Positions 34,884-44,012 of a DNA stretch of 64,000 bases are shown here, piece by piece. The notes under the pieces are model-generated. The model did not search any database. It saw only the letters and a list, made by a program, of their open reading frames with translations, and was not told where the DNA came from. Each line of letters opens with the position of its first letter. Position 1 is the first letter of the stretch. Source of the DNA: Anaerorudis cellulosivorans (GTDB lineage Bacteria; Bacteroidota; Bacteroidia; Bacteroidales; Dysgonomonadaceae); assembly GCF_025943985.1 (NCBI RefSeq), contig NZ_JAPCWE010000008.1:62001-126000 (forward strand). The letters are read 5' to 3'. A program made the translations under genes and the position numbers.

Positions 34884-36017
34884 TTACTCACCCCACACAA
34901 CCCGTTTAATGTAATCCGTATAAGAGATGATAATGCGAACTACCTTATCGCTCACGTTTGGCATGCTGTAATCGGCTACCGGACGGAAATTGCGATCCGA
35001 ACCAATCTCCTGGAACTGCAACTGTACCAATCCCTGCATCACCCGTTCGGGATTCAGCCCCACCATCATCACCGATGCCTCTTCCATCGCTTCTGGACGT
35101 TCATGTGCTTCTCGGATATTCAGTGCCCGGAAATTCAAAATGGACGATTCCTCCGATATGGTTCCGCTATCGGACAACACGGCATACGCATTTATCTGCA
35201 ACCAATTGTAATCACTAAACCCCATCGGTTTCATCAGCTGTACCAACGGATGAAAACGCACCTGCTTTTCTTCAATCATTTTTCGCGTTCGCGGATGAGT
35301 AGAAACAATCACGGGAAAACCATAGTGTTCCGCAATCAAATTGAGAATTTCCACCAGATGAAAGAAATTCTTTTCCGAATTGATGTTTTCTTCCCGGTGT
35401 GCCGAAACCACAAAATATTTTTCCTCTTCAAGCCCCAATTGCTCCAAAACCGGGGATTGTTGAATTTTCGGCAGATATTGCATCAGCACCTCATACATCG
35501 GACTACCCGTTTTGATGATCCGGTCGGCCGGCAACCCTTCCCGTAGCAGGTATTCCCGTGCAATGGAGCTGTAAGTAAGATTGATATCCGCAATATGATC
35601 CACGATTTTGCGGTTGCTTTCTTCGGGAACGCGCTGGTCGAAGCAGCGATTGCCCGCTTCCATGTGGAAGATGGGAATGTGACGCTTCTTGGCTGCAATA
35701 GCGCAAAGGCAGGAGTTGGTGTCACCCAGTACCAGAAAAGCATCCGGCTGCTCTTTTCCCAGTACCGGATCGATGTTGATAAGAATTTGCCCTGCCGTTT
35801 CGGTCGCATTCTTTCCGGCTGCATTCAAGAAGTAGTCCGGCTTGCGAATCTCCAAATCGTTGTAAAATATTTCGTTGAGTTCGTAATCGTAGTTTTGCCC
35901 CGTATGCACCGTCACGTGCTCAATGGCTTCCGATTCGTCCAGCTTGGCCATGACGCGCGAAAGACGAATGATTTCCGGACGTGTACCGACTACCGTCAAT
36001 ACTTTCAGTTTCTTCAC
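34884..36017 (-). CDS. fnlC: UDP-N-acetylglucosamine 2-epimerase family, FnlC/WbjD-like
   Basis: A 377-residue WecB-fold epimerase (VVGTRPEIIRLSRVMAKL start; HREENIN; SDSGTISEESSIL). In the L-FucNAc pathway FnlC/WbjD epimerises C2 of UDP-2-acetamido-2,6-dideoxy-L-talose to UDP-L-FucNAc. The partner genes fnlA and fnlB lie 2.3 kb upstream, split off by the RloA/RloB-like pair, so the three pathway genes appear to have once been adjacent. Confidence 0.88.
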   Translation of the reverse strand: MKKLKVLTVVGTRPEIIRLSRVMAKLDESEAIEHVTVHTGQNYDYELNEIFYNDLEIRKPDYFLNAAGKNATETAGQILINIDPVLGKEQPDAFLVLGDTNSCLCAIAAKKRHIPIFHMEAGNRCFDQRVPEESNRKIVDHIADINLTYSSIAREYLLREGLPADRIIKTGSPMYEVLMQYLPKIQQSPVLEQLGLEEEKYFVVSAHREENINSEKNFFHLVEILNLIAEHYGFPVIVSTHPRTRKMIEEKQVRFHPLVQLMKPMGFSDYNWLQINAYAVLSDSGTISEESSILNFRALNIREAHERPEAMEEASVMMVGLNPERVMQGLVQLQFQEIGSDRNFRPVADYSMPNVSDKVVRIIISYTDYIKRVVWGE

Positions 36018-36149
36018 TATTTTATTGTTTTGTCGTTGTTTTTAAAGCTGCTTTACGTATTTTATTTGGATTTTTTTGTACCCCATAGCGGTTTAGCAAA
36101 AAGAAATCCAACTAATTTGCTTATATGGTTATCCTGAACTTACTTTTGT

Positions 36150-36815
36150 TTACTCCTGGAAATATTGCTTTAATTCATCGCAAAGGAACAATGCATCCAT
36201 CTCACACATTCCTTTTTCAGGATTTTCTTTATCAAAACCACCTAACGCTTTCGCGTTATTGATAGCATTGTTTAAATAAGGTTTGAGGCGGATATAAATA
36301 TCATTGTCTTTTTTTTTAAAATAACGTTCCGATTTTTCATAGTCTTGCAGATATCGCTTCAATTTTACTGTAACCTCATCACAATTTCTGTATGTTTTCC
36401 CTGAAGCATCAAAATGCAACAAAAACCAGTACTCCAAACATGGATTATTGACTATAACGTTCACATTCATAAAATCTTCATCCTTTTTCTTCTTAAAATC
36501 CAGGTCTCTTATCAATGCGATGAAGCTCTTTAGAGCTGTATCTGTTGATTTAGCTTCTCTTGTCTCTTTTAATATCACATCCAGGTCAACTATCCAAAAA
36601 ACTCTATCATACTCACTCTTTGCCTGTTTACAAACGAGATCAAACTGATCCTTCAGTGTTTTCTTTTGTGGAATTTCGGGTTGAATATTAATCCGTATAT
36701 TTCTATCTTTTTGCTCGTTTTTCTTAAACATTTGAAGATACCAAATCTCGGTTTCACCATCCACAACAAAAGCAAATGTTGGAATTTCTTTTTTTGCCTT
36801 TCCTGTTTTCCTCAT
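36150..36815 (-). CDS. RloB/AbiLii-type protein, partner of the AAA ATPase
   Basis: A 221-residue RloB-family protein: FVVDGETEIWYLQMF near the N-terminus corresponds to the family's conserved V-x-G-E-T-E motif, followed by VFWIVDLDVIL and NPCLEYWFLLHF (N-P-x-F/L-E-x-W-x-L-x-H-F), all diagnostic. RloB domains are related to TOPRIM-like nucleases and are paired with RloA ATPases in AbiL-type abortive infection and in some restriction loci. It lies 8 bases downstream of the ATPase gene. Confidence 0.9.
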   Translation of the reverse strand: MRKTGKAKKEIPTFAFVVDGETEIWYLQMFKKNEQKDRNIRINIQPEIPQKKTLKDQFDLVCKQAKSEYDRVFWIVDLDVILKETREAKSTDTALKSFIALIRDLDFKKKKDEDFMNVNVIVNNPCLEYWFLLHFDASGKTYRNCDEVTVKLKRYLQDYEKSERYFKKKDNDIYIRLKPYLNNAINNAKALGGFDKENPEKGMCEMDALFLCDELKQYFQE

Positions 36816-36823
36816 AAATTATT

Positions 36824-38122
36824 TTATTCATTTAATTCTATATATGTATCATCAGGGTTTGGAGTAGCACCTAACTTCCCACTTTTATATGCATTAAGTA
36901 CATTGGTTGTATCCCGTACTACCGAGCTGTCAAAATCAGCAAGCGAATAGAGCTCCGTTGCGCAATTCTCATCCATGTCTGTAAACCAAATGGCATCATT
37001 TCTGAAAATATCCTTGTTATTTAATATCTCCCTATTATGTGTGGTTGCAATTATTTGTGATTCTTTTGTATTTAACAAAAAAGTAAGCAGGAAATGTTCG
37101 TACAGATCAGGATGTAACGATGACTCCAATTCATCGATTGGGAGAATTACCGAACTTCTTAACCCCTCCGATAAGAGCCCTGCATATCCATAGTATCTTT
37201 TAGTCCCTTCTGACTCTAACCTGAATTGTAGTGGGTATTTTTCCTGATTCACTGTATGTTCTAATCTTAGTTCAACAGTTTTGAACTTTTCATCTACATT
37301 AGGCAGATCTTTAGTTTTATTTGAATTAGCAAATTCTTTCTTCAAAAATTCTAAATAGTGGGGTGGAAGTTTTTCTTCTTTCTCCTGAATTATTATATCA
37401 GATATATGAAAATCAGCCTTTTTTAGTATCTCTATTATATCATTTCTATTAATCTTCCCTTCTGAAATTTTTTCAGTAACATATATTTCTAAACTCGTTC
37501 TAGGCATAACCATAGGCCTCAAGTGAAATCTAAACCATTCAACCACCTGCTTCAATTCTTTAAAATCGATATTAGTTTTCAAATAGCCACCCAAAACAGT
37601 GTTATTCCATAAGGTATTCGCCTCAAGAGCTTTTTCAAAGGTCTTATCAATCTTTATTTTACTGCCAAATGTAATTTCCGTTAATTGATTTGATAAGTCT
37701 GTGGTTCTCTTATAAAGATTAGCCTTATATGGATTATAAAAATAGAGTTCCTCACTTACGATTGCTGTTTTAATAAACTCAACTTCATAAAGATATTTTA
37801 TGTCTTCGTGAATAAATTCGAGAGCTAATAGCGAAGTCTTATTGGGCGTTTCGGGATCAAAAAGAAATGGTTCAAAATGCAATTCATCTGTTTTCTTATC
37901 GTTTGGCTGTAAGACGATATCCCGTAGAAAATCAAGTGCCTTAAGTATTGTTGTCTTACCCGATGCATTTGGCCCGTATATCAAGGCAAGCTTCAAAAGT
38001 CTCATTTCGCCGACGCGCATCACGTATGCATCTTCAAGATGATTGGTTTTTGTGGCCTCGAAAGACAGAGTCTGCCTGTCTCTTATAGAGCCAAAATTCT
38101 GTATGGAAAAATTGATAATCAT
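36824..38122 (-). CDS. RloA/AbiLi-type AAA ATPase
   Basis: A 432-residue ABC/SMC-like ATPase (AAA_15/AAA_21 type). Walker A is GPNASGKT (residues 50-57). The signature region precedes Walker B LPIDELESSLHP (about 335-346), and the switch His is in IIATTHNREIL. With the RloB protein it forms an AbiL-like phage-defence pair. It stands between fnlB and fnlC in the polysaccharide operon, with its own likely promoter, so it looks inserted there. Confidence 0.9.
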   Translation of the reverse strand: MIINFSIQNFGSIRDRQTLSFEATKTNHLEDAYVMRVGEMRLLKLALIYGPNASGKTTILKALDFLRDIVLQPNDKKTDELHFEPFLFDPETPNKTSLLALEFIHEDIKYLYEVEFIKTAIVSEELYFYNPYKANLYKRTTDLSNQLTEITFGSKIKIDKTFEKALEANTLWNNTVLGGYLKTNIDFKELKQVVEWFRFHLRPMVMPRTSLEIYVTEKISEGKINRNDIIEILKKADFHISDIIIQEKEEKLPPHYLEFLKKEFANSNKTKDLPNVDEKFKTVELRLEHTVNQEKYPLQFRLESEGTKRYYGYAGLLSEGLRSSVILPIDELESSLHPDLYEHFLLTFLLNTKESQIIATTHNREILNNKDIFRNDAIWFTDMDENCATELYSLADFDSSVVRDTTNVLNAYKSGKLGATPNPDDTYIELNE

Positions 38123-38152
38123 ATTTTGTAGGTTTAAATTGTAAATCTCTTA

Positions 38153-38160
38153 CAAAATTA
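38153..38160 (-). promoter_or_regulatory. -7 element (TAATTTTG) for the RloA/RloB-like pair
   Basis: TAATTTTG on the minus strand lies 31 bases before the ATG at 38122, within a 162-base AT-rich gap after fnlB. A TTG lies 22 bases upstream of it. The defence pair therefore probably has independent expression. Confidence 0.5.
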
Positions 38161-38284
38161 GATATATTAATCCATATATTATCAATTTAATATGTTAAAT
38201 TTGCAGAACGGCTACACGTTTTCTTCAATCGTCACCCATTTACTGTGAAAAAGCTCATTTCAAATTTGTAATCTCCCGGTGATG

Positions 38285-39427
38285 TTATACAGGTAAAAAG
38301 TATGTATCCGGATTCTCGGGATCGAAAGGCTCATTTGCCCACATGATGGTTACCATGTCGCTATCACCTAAATTTTCAATATTGTGCGTATATCCTACCG
38401 GAATATCCACCACCTCCAATTTATCGCCCGAGACAAAATATTCTTGCACCTTTTCCTCATCAATCTTCCGGAAACGAATCACTCCTTTGCCACTCACCAC
38501 CAGAAACTTCTCGTTCTTGGTATGATGCCAGTGGTTTCCTTTGGTAATGCCCGGTTTGGAAATATTCACCGACACTTGTCCTCGATCGGACGATTTCAGA
38601 AACTCGGTAAAGGAGCCCCTTTCATCTACATTCATTTTAAGGGGATAGGAGAATTGATCCTCCGGCAGATAGCTCAGGTAGGTTGAATAGAGCTTCTTCG
38701 TGAAAGCATCCGACAGATCAGGCACCTGCAGGTTTTGCCTACTCTCTTTAAAGGAATAGATCAGATCGACAATCTCACCCAGTGTGATTCGATACTCGGT
38801 GGGCACCTTGCAAAAATCACCCTCTTTATTCGGATGACCTTCTAAGGCGGCGATCAGCTCTTTCACCACATCATCGATATAGACCAGCGTCATCTGCACC
38901 TTTGGGTCGTTCACTTGGATCGGCAAGTCTCGGGCAATATTATAGCAAAACGTGGCCACTGCACTGTTGTAATTGGGGCGGCACCATTTTCCGAAAACGT
39001 TTGGGAAACGATACACATACACCTTTGCTCCTGTTCCTTCGCTATATCGAAACAGCAGTTCTTCTCCCGCTTTTTTTGAAATCCCGTAAGGATTATCCAA
39101 CTCGGCCTGAATGGACGATGCAAGCATGACGGGGCACGTATTGCCGTATTTTCGCAACGTATCCAGCAGAACCGAAGTAAATCCGAAGTTCCCTTCCATG
39201 AATTCCGACTGTTCTTTCGGTCGATTCACCCCCGCCAGGTGAAAAACGAAATCGGCTTCCCGACAATATTCGTCCAATAAACCGGAATCGGTATCTATAT
39301 CGTATGCAAAAACAGTCAAATCAGAAGGAATTCGCTCCTCTTTGGCTTTTCCTTCTTTAATGTTGTTGAGCTGCGCTATCAAGTTTTTGCCGATAAACCC
39401 TTTGGCGCCGGTAATCAAGATATTCAT
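38285..39427 (-). CDS. fnlB: UDP-2-acetamido-2,6-dideoxy-hexulose reductase, FnlB/WbjC-like
   Basis: A 380-residue two-domain protein. An N-terminal NAD(P)-binding SDR domain (ILITGAKGFIGKNLI; NPYGISKKAGEELLFRY with the YxxxK pair) is followed by a C-terminal cupin of about 110 residues (NHWHHTKNEKFLVVSGKG). This architecture is that of WbjC/FnlB (CapF in Staphylococcus), which acts on the FnlA product by C3-epimerisation and C4-reduction on the way to UDP-L-FucNAc. It overlaps fnlA by 4 bases. Confidence 0.92.
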   Translation of the reverse strand: MNILITGAKGFIGKNLIAQLNNIKEGKAKEERIPSDLTVFAYDIDTDSGLLDEYCREADFVFHLAGVNRPKEQSEFMEGNFGFTSVLLDTLRKYGNTCPVMLASSIQAELDNPYGISKKAGEELLFRYSEGTGAKVYVYRFPNVFGKWCRPNYNSAVATFCYNIARDLPIQVNDPKVQMTLVYIDDVVKELIAALEGHPNKEGDFCKVPTEYRITLGEIVDLIYSFKESRQNLQVPDLSDAFTKKLYSTYLSYLPEDQFSYPLKMNVDERGSFTEFLKSSDRGQVSVNISKPGITKGNHWHHTKNEKFLVVSGKGVIRFRKIDEEKVQEYFVSGDKLEVVDIPVGYTHNIENLGDSDMVTIMWANEPFDPENPDTYFLPV

Positions 39428-40464
39428 AGGCTGTGAATTTGTTGTTCCAATGCCTCGATGTCGCTTTTGACTTCAGGCAATTTCAGCAACAGTTGCTTCA
39501 TCTCTTCCACATCCAGCCGATGGGTATTGTGCGAATGATATTCTTCCACTTTTGTCATATCCTCCATACCTTCCACAAAATATTTGTCGTAATTCAAATC
39601 GCGGTCATCTATGGGGATACGGTAATAATTTCCTTTGTCTTGCGCACGAAACATTTCCTCACGGGTAACCAGCGTTTCATACAACTTTTCACCGTGACGG
39701 GTGCCGATGATTTTGATTTCGTTATCGGCGCGATACAGTTCTTTCAATGCCTTAGCCAGTACCATCAACGTAGCAGCCGGTGCTTTTTGCACAAACAAAT
39801 CGCCATTCACCCCGTGTTCGAAAGCATACAATACCAAATCCACCGCATCGTCGAGCGTCATCATAAAGCGCGTCATGTTGGGATCGGTGATGGTGATCGG
39901 TTTCCCGTTTTTGATCTGGTCGATCCACAGCGGAATCACCGAACCGCGACTCGCCATCACGTTTCCGTAGCGCGTACAGCAGATCACCGGTTCCTTGTCG
40001 CCCAACGCACGTGCTTTGGCCACCGCCGTTTTTTCCATCAGCGCTTTGCTCATACCCATCGCATTGATCGGATACGCCGCTTTGTCGGTACTCAGCACCA
40101 CCACCCGTTTAACACCGTGTTCGGCTGCCGAATCCAGCACATTTTGCGTACCCATGATGTTGGTTCTCACCGCCTGAATGGGGAAAAATTCGCACGAAGG
40201 CACCTGCTTCAATGCTGCGGCATGAAAGATATAATCCACCCCGATCATCACATCGTCCACCGACCGCTTGTCCCGCACATCGCCGATATAGAATTTGATT
40301 TTAGGATTCTGATATTGATGCCGCATATCATCCTGCTTCTTCTCATCGCGACTGAAGATACGAATCTCTTTGATATCAGTATCCAAGAAGCGTTTCAATA
40401 CGGCATTACCGAATGAACCGGTACCGCCAGTGATCAGTAGAATTTTGTTGGTAAATTGTGACAT
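39424..40464 (-). CDS. fnlA: UDP-GlcNAc 5-inverting 4,6-dehydratase, FnlA/WbjB-like
   Basis: A 346-residue SDR-type dehydratase with LLITGGTGSFGNAVL, FHAAALKQVPSCE, and STDKAAYPINAMGMSKALME (the Met/Lys replacement of the Tyr/Lys pair typical for FnlA/WbjB/CapE). It converts UDP-GlcNAc to the 4-keto-6-deoxy sugar with inversion at C5, the first step to UDP-L-FucNAc. A 4-base overlap with fnlB shows translational coupling. Confidence 0.92.
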   Translation of the reverse strand: MSQFTNKILLITGGTGSFGNAVLKRFLDTDIKEIRIFSRDEKKQDDMRHQYQNPKIKFYIGDVRDKRSVDDVMIGVDYIFHAAALKQVPSCEFFPIQAVRTNIMGTQNVLDSAAEHGVKRVVVLSTDKAAYPINAMGMSKALMEKTAVAKARALGDKEPVICCTRYGNVMASRGSVIPLWIDQIKNGKPITITDPNMTRFMMTLDDAVDLVLYAFEHGVNGDLFVQKAPAATLMVLAKALKELYRADNEIKIIGTRHGEKLYETLVTREEMFRAQDKGNYYRIPIDDRDLNYDKYFVEGMEDMTKVEEYHSHNTHRLDVEEMKQLLLKLPEVKSDIEALEQQIHSL

Positions 40465-40523
40465 ATAATTTTAATTATCTCTTTATTTTGATATTCAAAA
40501 GACAATGAAAAACTCTCAGAACT

Positions 40524-41738
40524 CTATTTGTTCAGTAGTTCCTTATACAACTCAATATACTCCCGGTAGCGATCCTCTTTCCTGTAAAGACGATGTGCTC
40601 GTTTCACACAAGCTTCTGAGTAAGATTGTTTCCCTTTTTCTTTGATTTGTGTTATAGCTTTTACAAGACCCTTTATATCACCGGGATCAACTATTAAACC
40701 GGTCGAGTCATCAACTAATTCCGGACTTGCAGTAGTATTATAAACTATTCCGGGTGTACCACAGGCAAAACCCTCAACTGTTGTCAAACCAAAAGTTTCC
40801 TCATAAGAGATGTTCATCACAACATCCGCAGACGAATAAAACTCTGCCAATTCTTGTGTACTCTCGGTGCGAGTAATCCCAATGATATTCTCCGGAAGTA
40901 TCTTAATTTGATCTTCTTTTAGGCCGACAAGTACTATTATTTCATCATCCTTCAGTGTTTTACTTAGTTCGATGAAATCATGCAATCCTTTTCTTCTCCC
41001 CCATTCTGTTGCCACTCCAAGCAGAATAAATTTGTCGGCCAATCCATACTTTATCCTAACATTATTTCTACTTTGAGGTGAAAAGACATTCACATCGATA
41101 CCGTTATTTATAACCCGAATAGGATAATCTTTTAAGTATGATTGTTTTACAATATCGGCTAACCAATTAGAAACAGGAACTATTGTCATATCATGTACTG
41201 ATGTGAACAATTTTCTCTTTTTCGTATAGTTTTGTTTTGATCTGTCTAAAAAATAGCTGCTGGGGTAATCTTTTTTTTGCGGACAACTGAAACACTGCGT
41301 TTTCCATTTTTCACATTCAACAAATGTAAAATAAGCACAATGTCCTGTTATTGGCCAGCAGTCATGAAAAGTCCATACAACAGGAATATTTGCGTCCTTT
41401 AAATATCGAAAAAGTATTTCGATGTTGATGTAGTAACCATGTATGTTATGCAGATGGATGATATCCGGCTTTATCTTTTTTATTTGCTCCACAAACTCCC
41501 TGGTTGCAGCTGTTGAAGCGAGCCCATGTCTGTCAAACAACCGCGTTTGCAAGCCATGCATCCTGATATCCCAATCACTCCCAATCTTTATCAATTCCGA
41601 TTGACTTGTCCGGGCGTGTCTGCCGTAGGCAATATAACTCTCCCAACCAGCCGCAATAGCTGTTTGTCCTATCTCCTCAGCAATGCGACCTGTGGAGCCG
41701 GAATTTACTACGGAGTTTATTTGGAGAAGTTTATTCAT
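40524..41738 (-). CDS. GT4 glycosyltransferase
   Basis: A 404-residue GT-B transferase. NSGSTGRIAEEIGQTAIAAG is the acceptor-side loop; HLHNIHGYYINIEIL and the C-terminal ESTQELAEFYSSADVVMNIS plus EETFGLTTVEGFACGTP (E-x7-E) are the GT4 nucleotide-sugar-binding motifs. A Cys-rich stretch (CEKWKTQCFSCPQKKDYPSS) is common in Bacteroidota members. It probably adds an inner sugar of the repeat unit; donor unknown. Confidence 0.88.
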   Translation of the reverse strand: MNKLLQINSVVNSGSTGRIAEEIGQTAIAAGWESYIAYGRHARTSQSELIKIGSDWDIRMHGLQTRLFDRHGLASTAATREFVEQIKKIKPDIIHLHNIHGYYINIEILFRYLKDANIPVVWTFHDCWPITGHCAYFTFVECEKWKTQCFSCPQKKDYPSSYFLDRSKQNYTKKRKLFTSVHDMTIVPVSNWLADIVKQSYLKDYPIRVINNGIDVNVFSPQSRNNVRIKYGLADKFILLGVATEWGRRKGLHDFIELSKTLKDDEIIVLVGLKEDQIKILPENIIGITRTESTQELAEFYSSADVVMNISYEETFGLTTVEGFACGTPGIVYNTTASPELVDDSTGLIVDPGDIKGLVKAITQIKEKGKQSYSEACVKRAHRLYRKEDRYREYIELYKELLNK

Positions 41739-41812
41739 TTCGTTGGTTTATGTTATATTATAAATGAAATTAAAACAACAAAATATAAGTCAACGACTTT
41801 TTTAGAGTTGAC

Positions 41813-43000
41813 TTATATATTTTTACTATTGCCGTTTTTTTTGTTAATAAATATATAGTTGTTTGAAAAACCCAATATCAACCAAAAAAATATGCTCAGT
41901 ATACTTCCTGCAGCTAATATATAACCTTCAAATATCATATGTACACCAAAAAAAATCAATAATGACAAAAGAAAATATTTTGTACTATCGTTTGTTTTAA
42001 TTTTCCATAGATTTAAGAATATAGAAAAAAACAACATAAAAAAACTAATAAAACCGACTACACCCATTTGGGATAATAATCCAAGCCAAGAAGATCCTAG
42101 CTCAATTGAGTCAATTTCAGATCTATATCCAGCAGATTCTTTTAAAACATTTGAAAAACCTATCCCAATAATTGGACTATATTTAAATTCAGTTATTCTT
42201 GAGTTCCACATCGCCGTTCTAGAATTATTTCCACCCATATTATCTTGAATCTCAAATTTCAACAATATACCATCCATTTGATTACGCCATATTGGATATG
42301 AAAGTCCTATAATAATGATAAAAACAACGAAAGATTTTATTAATTTCGATAAATTCTTACTTGTCACAAGAAAATAAAATAGAATACTAATTAAACATCC
42401 TATAATTGCAGATCTGGATGCAGTTGCGATTATAATTACTAAACTTGCGAATACTAAAAGCAGGTATATTATTTTTTTTATAATCTTACTGTTTTTCCAA
42501 AATTGTTGTTTATTTGATACTAAATAAATAATACAAATAGCAGAAATTGGGGCTAAGACCATTGACTGTTCTGTAATACCTGCAAAATATACTTGACTAC
42601 CTAATAATGGAATTGACAATAAAACTATTAAGAAAAATAAAAATATAAAAATATAAATTATCCTCTTATTAAAATCATATAAGGGTTTGCTTTTAAATAA
42701 AGGTCCAAAAGTTATTATCATCATCAGAAATGCCAGATAACGAGCATAAGGTGAAAATTTAGAAGGTATAACATTCAATAGTATAGAAATAAAAGCTATA
42801 ATTAAAAATAATAAAGTGTTTTTATCAACTCTGGTGCCATATATCAACACATACGAAATAACTATAAAAAATAAGATAGAAAGAGCTACATAATATAATG
42901 TTGCAGAAATATCGATGAATGTTATAACCCTTAAAGTTAGTATAGATACACAAATAAATAAAATAACATTTAAAATATTATTGTTTGTTTTATTAGACAT
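41813..43000 (-). CDS. wzy: Wzy-type polysaccharide polymerase (O-antigen ligase/polymerase family)
   Basis: A 395-residue integral membrane protein with about ten to eleven membrane segments and one large external loop containing SPIIGIGFSNVLKES, the P-x2-G-x-G pattern of the O-antigen polymerase/ligase family. Base composition is very AT-rich compared with the dehydratase genes around it, as usual for horizontally exchanged wzy genes. It lies between the putative nonulosonate transferase and a GT4 gene. I read it as the polymerase because no other candidate is present in the window. Confidence 0.8.
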   Translation of the reverse strand: MSNKTNNNILNVILFICVSILTLRVITFIDISATLYYVALSILFFIVISYVLIYGTRVDKNTLLFLIIAFISILLNVIPSKFSPYARYLAFLMMIITFGPLFKSKPLYDFNKRIIYIFIFLFFLIVLLSIPLLGSQVYFAGITEQSMVLAPISAICIIYLVSNKQQFWKNSKIIKKIIYLLLVFASLVIIIATASRSAIIGCLISILFYFLVTSKNLSKLIKSFVVFIIIIGLSYPIWRNQMDGILLKFEIQDNMGGNNSRTAMWNSRITEFKYSPIIGIGFSNVLKESAGYRSEIDSIELGSSWLGLLSQMGVVGFISFFMLFFSIFLNLWKIKTNDSTKYFLLSLLIFFGVHMIFEGYILAAGSILSIFFWLILGFSNNYIFINKKNGNSKNI

Positions 43001-43059
43001 AGGAAATTGGAGGTTTTAATATAAAATTTAGTCGTTTTTATTTTTAAAATTAATTAAAG

Positions 43060-44004
43060 TCAAATTTCCCGTTGAAATTCCTTCTTAATATTCATATACA
43101 GTTCTTTATAATTAGTACTTGCAATATTATATTCAATTATCTTTTTATCAGAGACAAAGTTAAGCATTGCAGCCGAACCTTCATGTATTATTACTAATGT
43201 ATCTGCTATTTCAATAAAAAGAGATATTAATATTTCCGCAGGCATGGTGCTATCTGGATAATAATCAAATTGATGCAGATTAGTAGAAATTGAGTTCTTA
43301 TCTATATGAGGATGAAGTTTAATTACCTTTATATAATCCGGATATAAATTGTAAATATCCTCATATTCTGGATTTATTGTCCAAGAAGTTAAATATAATA
43401 ATATATTCTTACCTCTCCAATTGTCAATTTTTTCCATAGAATAATATATTTTAATATCGTCCAAGGAATTAACATGATTTATAAGAGGTTGTTTGAATGA
43501 AAGTATTTGTTTTTTTTTATTTGTATTAACAATTGATTTGAAGACTTCTGGATGATAAAGATATATACCTTTAGTTCTGAATGAACCTCCAGACCAATTT
43601 TTCCCAAAAAAGAAATCAATGAAGAATTTAAAGAAATTTATTCCTTTTCCCTCTGGTTGTCTTAACGCTGAAGCGTATGAAGCTAATCCTTCTTCATAAA
43701 CATAAATATCTACAGGATACAATAAAACTAATAAAAATCTCAGAAGTATCCCCATATCGGAATCTAAATATATTCTAGAATACTCTGATTTATGTCTTAA
43801 TATATTAAACAAAGCTTTATGCTTTGATTCTGCAAAAAAAATCTTATCCCAATATTTTGATCGATTCTCCATGTCTAAAGCAAATTTACCCGCATTAGAA
43901 AATGTATTTGTAATGTAGCAAACTTTGTCGTTGTTATCTTCAATATTGGTTGCATTTACATATTGAATGGGTTTAGTTACAATGTAACAACTCTTCTTTT
44001 TCAT
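43060..44004 (-). CDS. Putative sialyl/legionaminyl-type glycosyltransferase
   Basis: A 314-residue protein without membrane segments. It has VYEEGLASY (EEG at 104-106) and KLHPH (HP at 231-232), spaced as the D/E-D/E-G and HP motifs shared by bacterial sialyltransferase families (GT38, GT52, GT80), and a later HEGSAAM at 274-280. In those families the first acid is the general base and the His binds CMP. Because the locus makes CMP-legionaminic acid, this is the best candidate for the enzyme that uses it. The overall fold match was not tested. Confidence 0.6.
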   Translation of the reverse strand: MKKKSCYIVTKPIQYVNATNIEDNNDKVCYITNTFSNAGKFALDMENRSKYWDKIFFAESKHKALFNILRHKSEYSRIYLDSDMGILLRFLLVLLYPVDIYVYEEGLASYASALRQPEGKGINFFKFFIDFFFGKNWSGGSFRTKGIYLYHPEVFKSIVNTNKKKQILSFKQPLINHVNSLDDIKIYYSMEKIDNWRGKNILLYLTSWTINPEYEDIYNLYPDYIKVIKLHPHIDKNSISTNLHQFDYYPDSTMPAEILISLFIEIADTLVIIHEGSAAMLNFVSDKKIIEYNIASTNYKELYMNIKKEFQREI

Positions 44005-44012
44005 AGGTGAAA

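Noticed and set aside
39433-40416. 327-codon plus-strand frame opposite fnlA
   Set aside because: Shadow frame; no motif, while the minus strand encodes a full FnlA.
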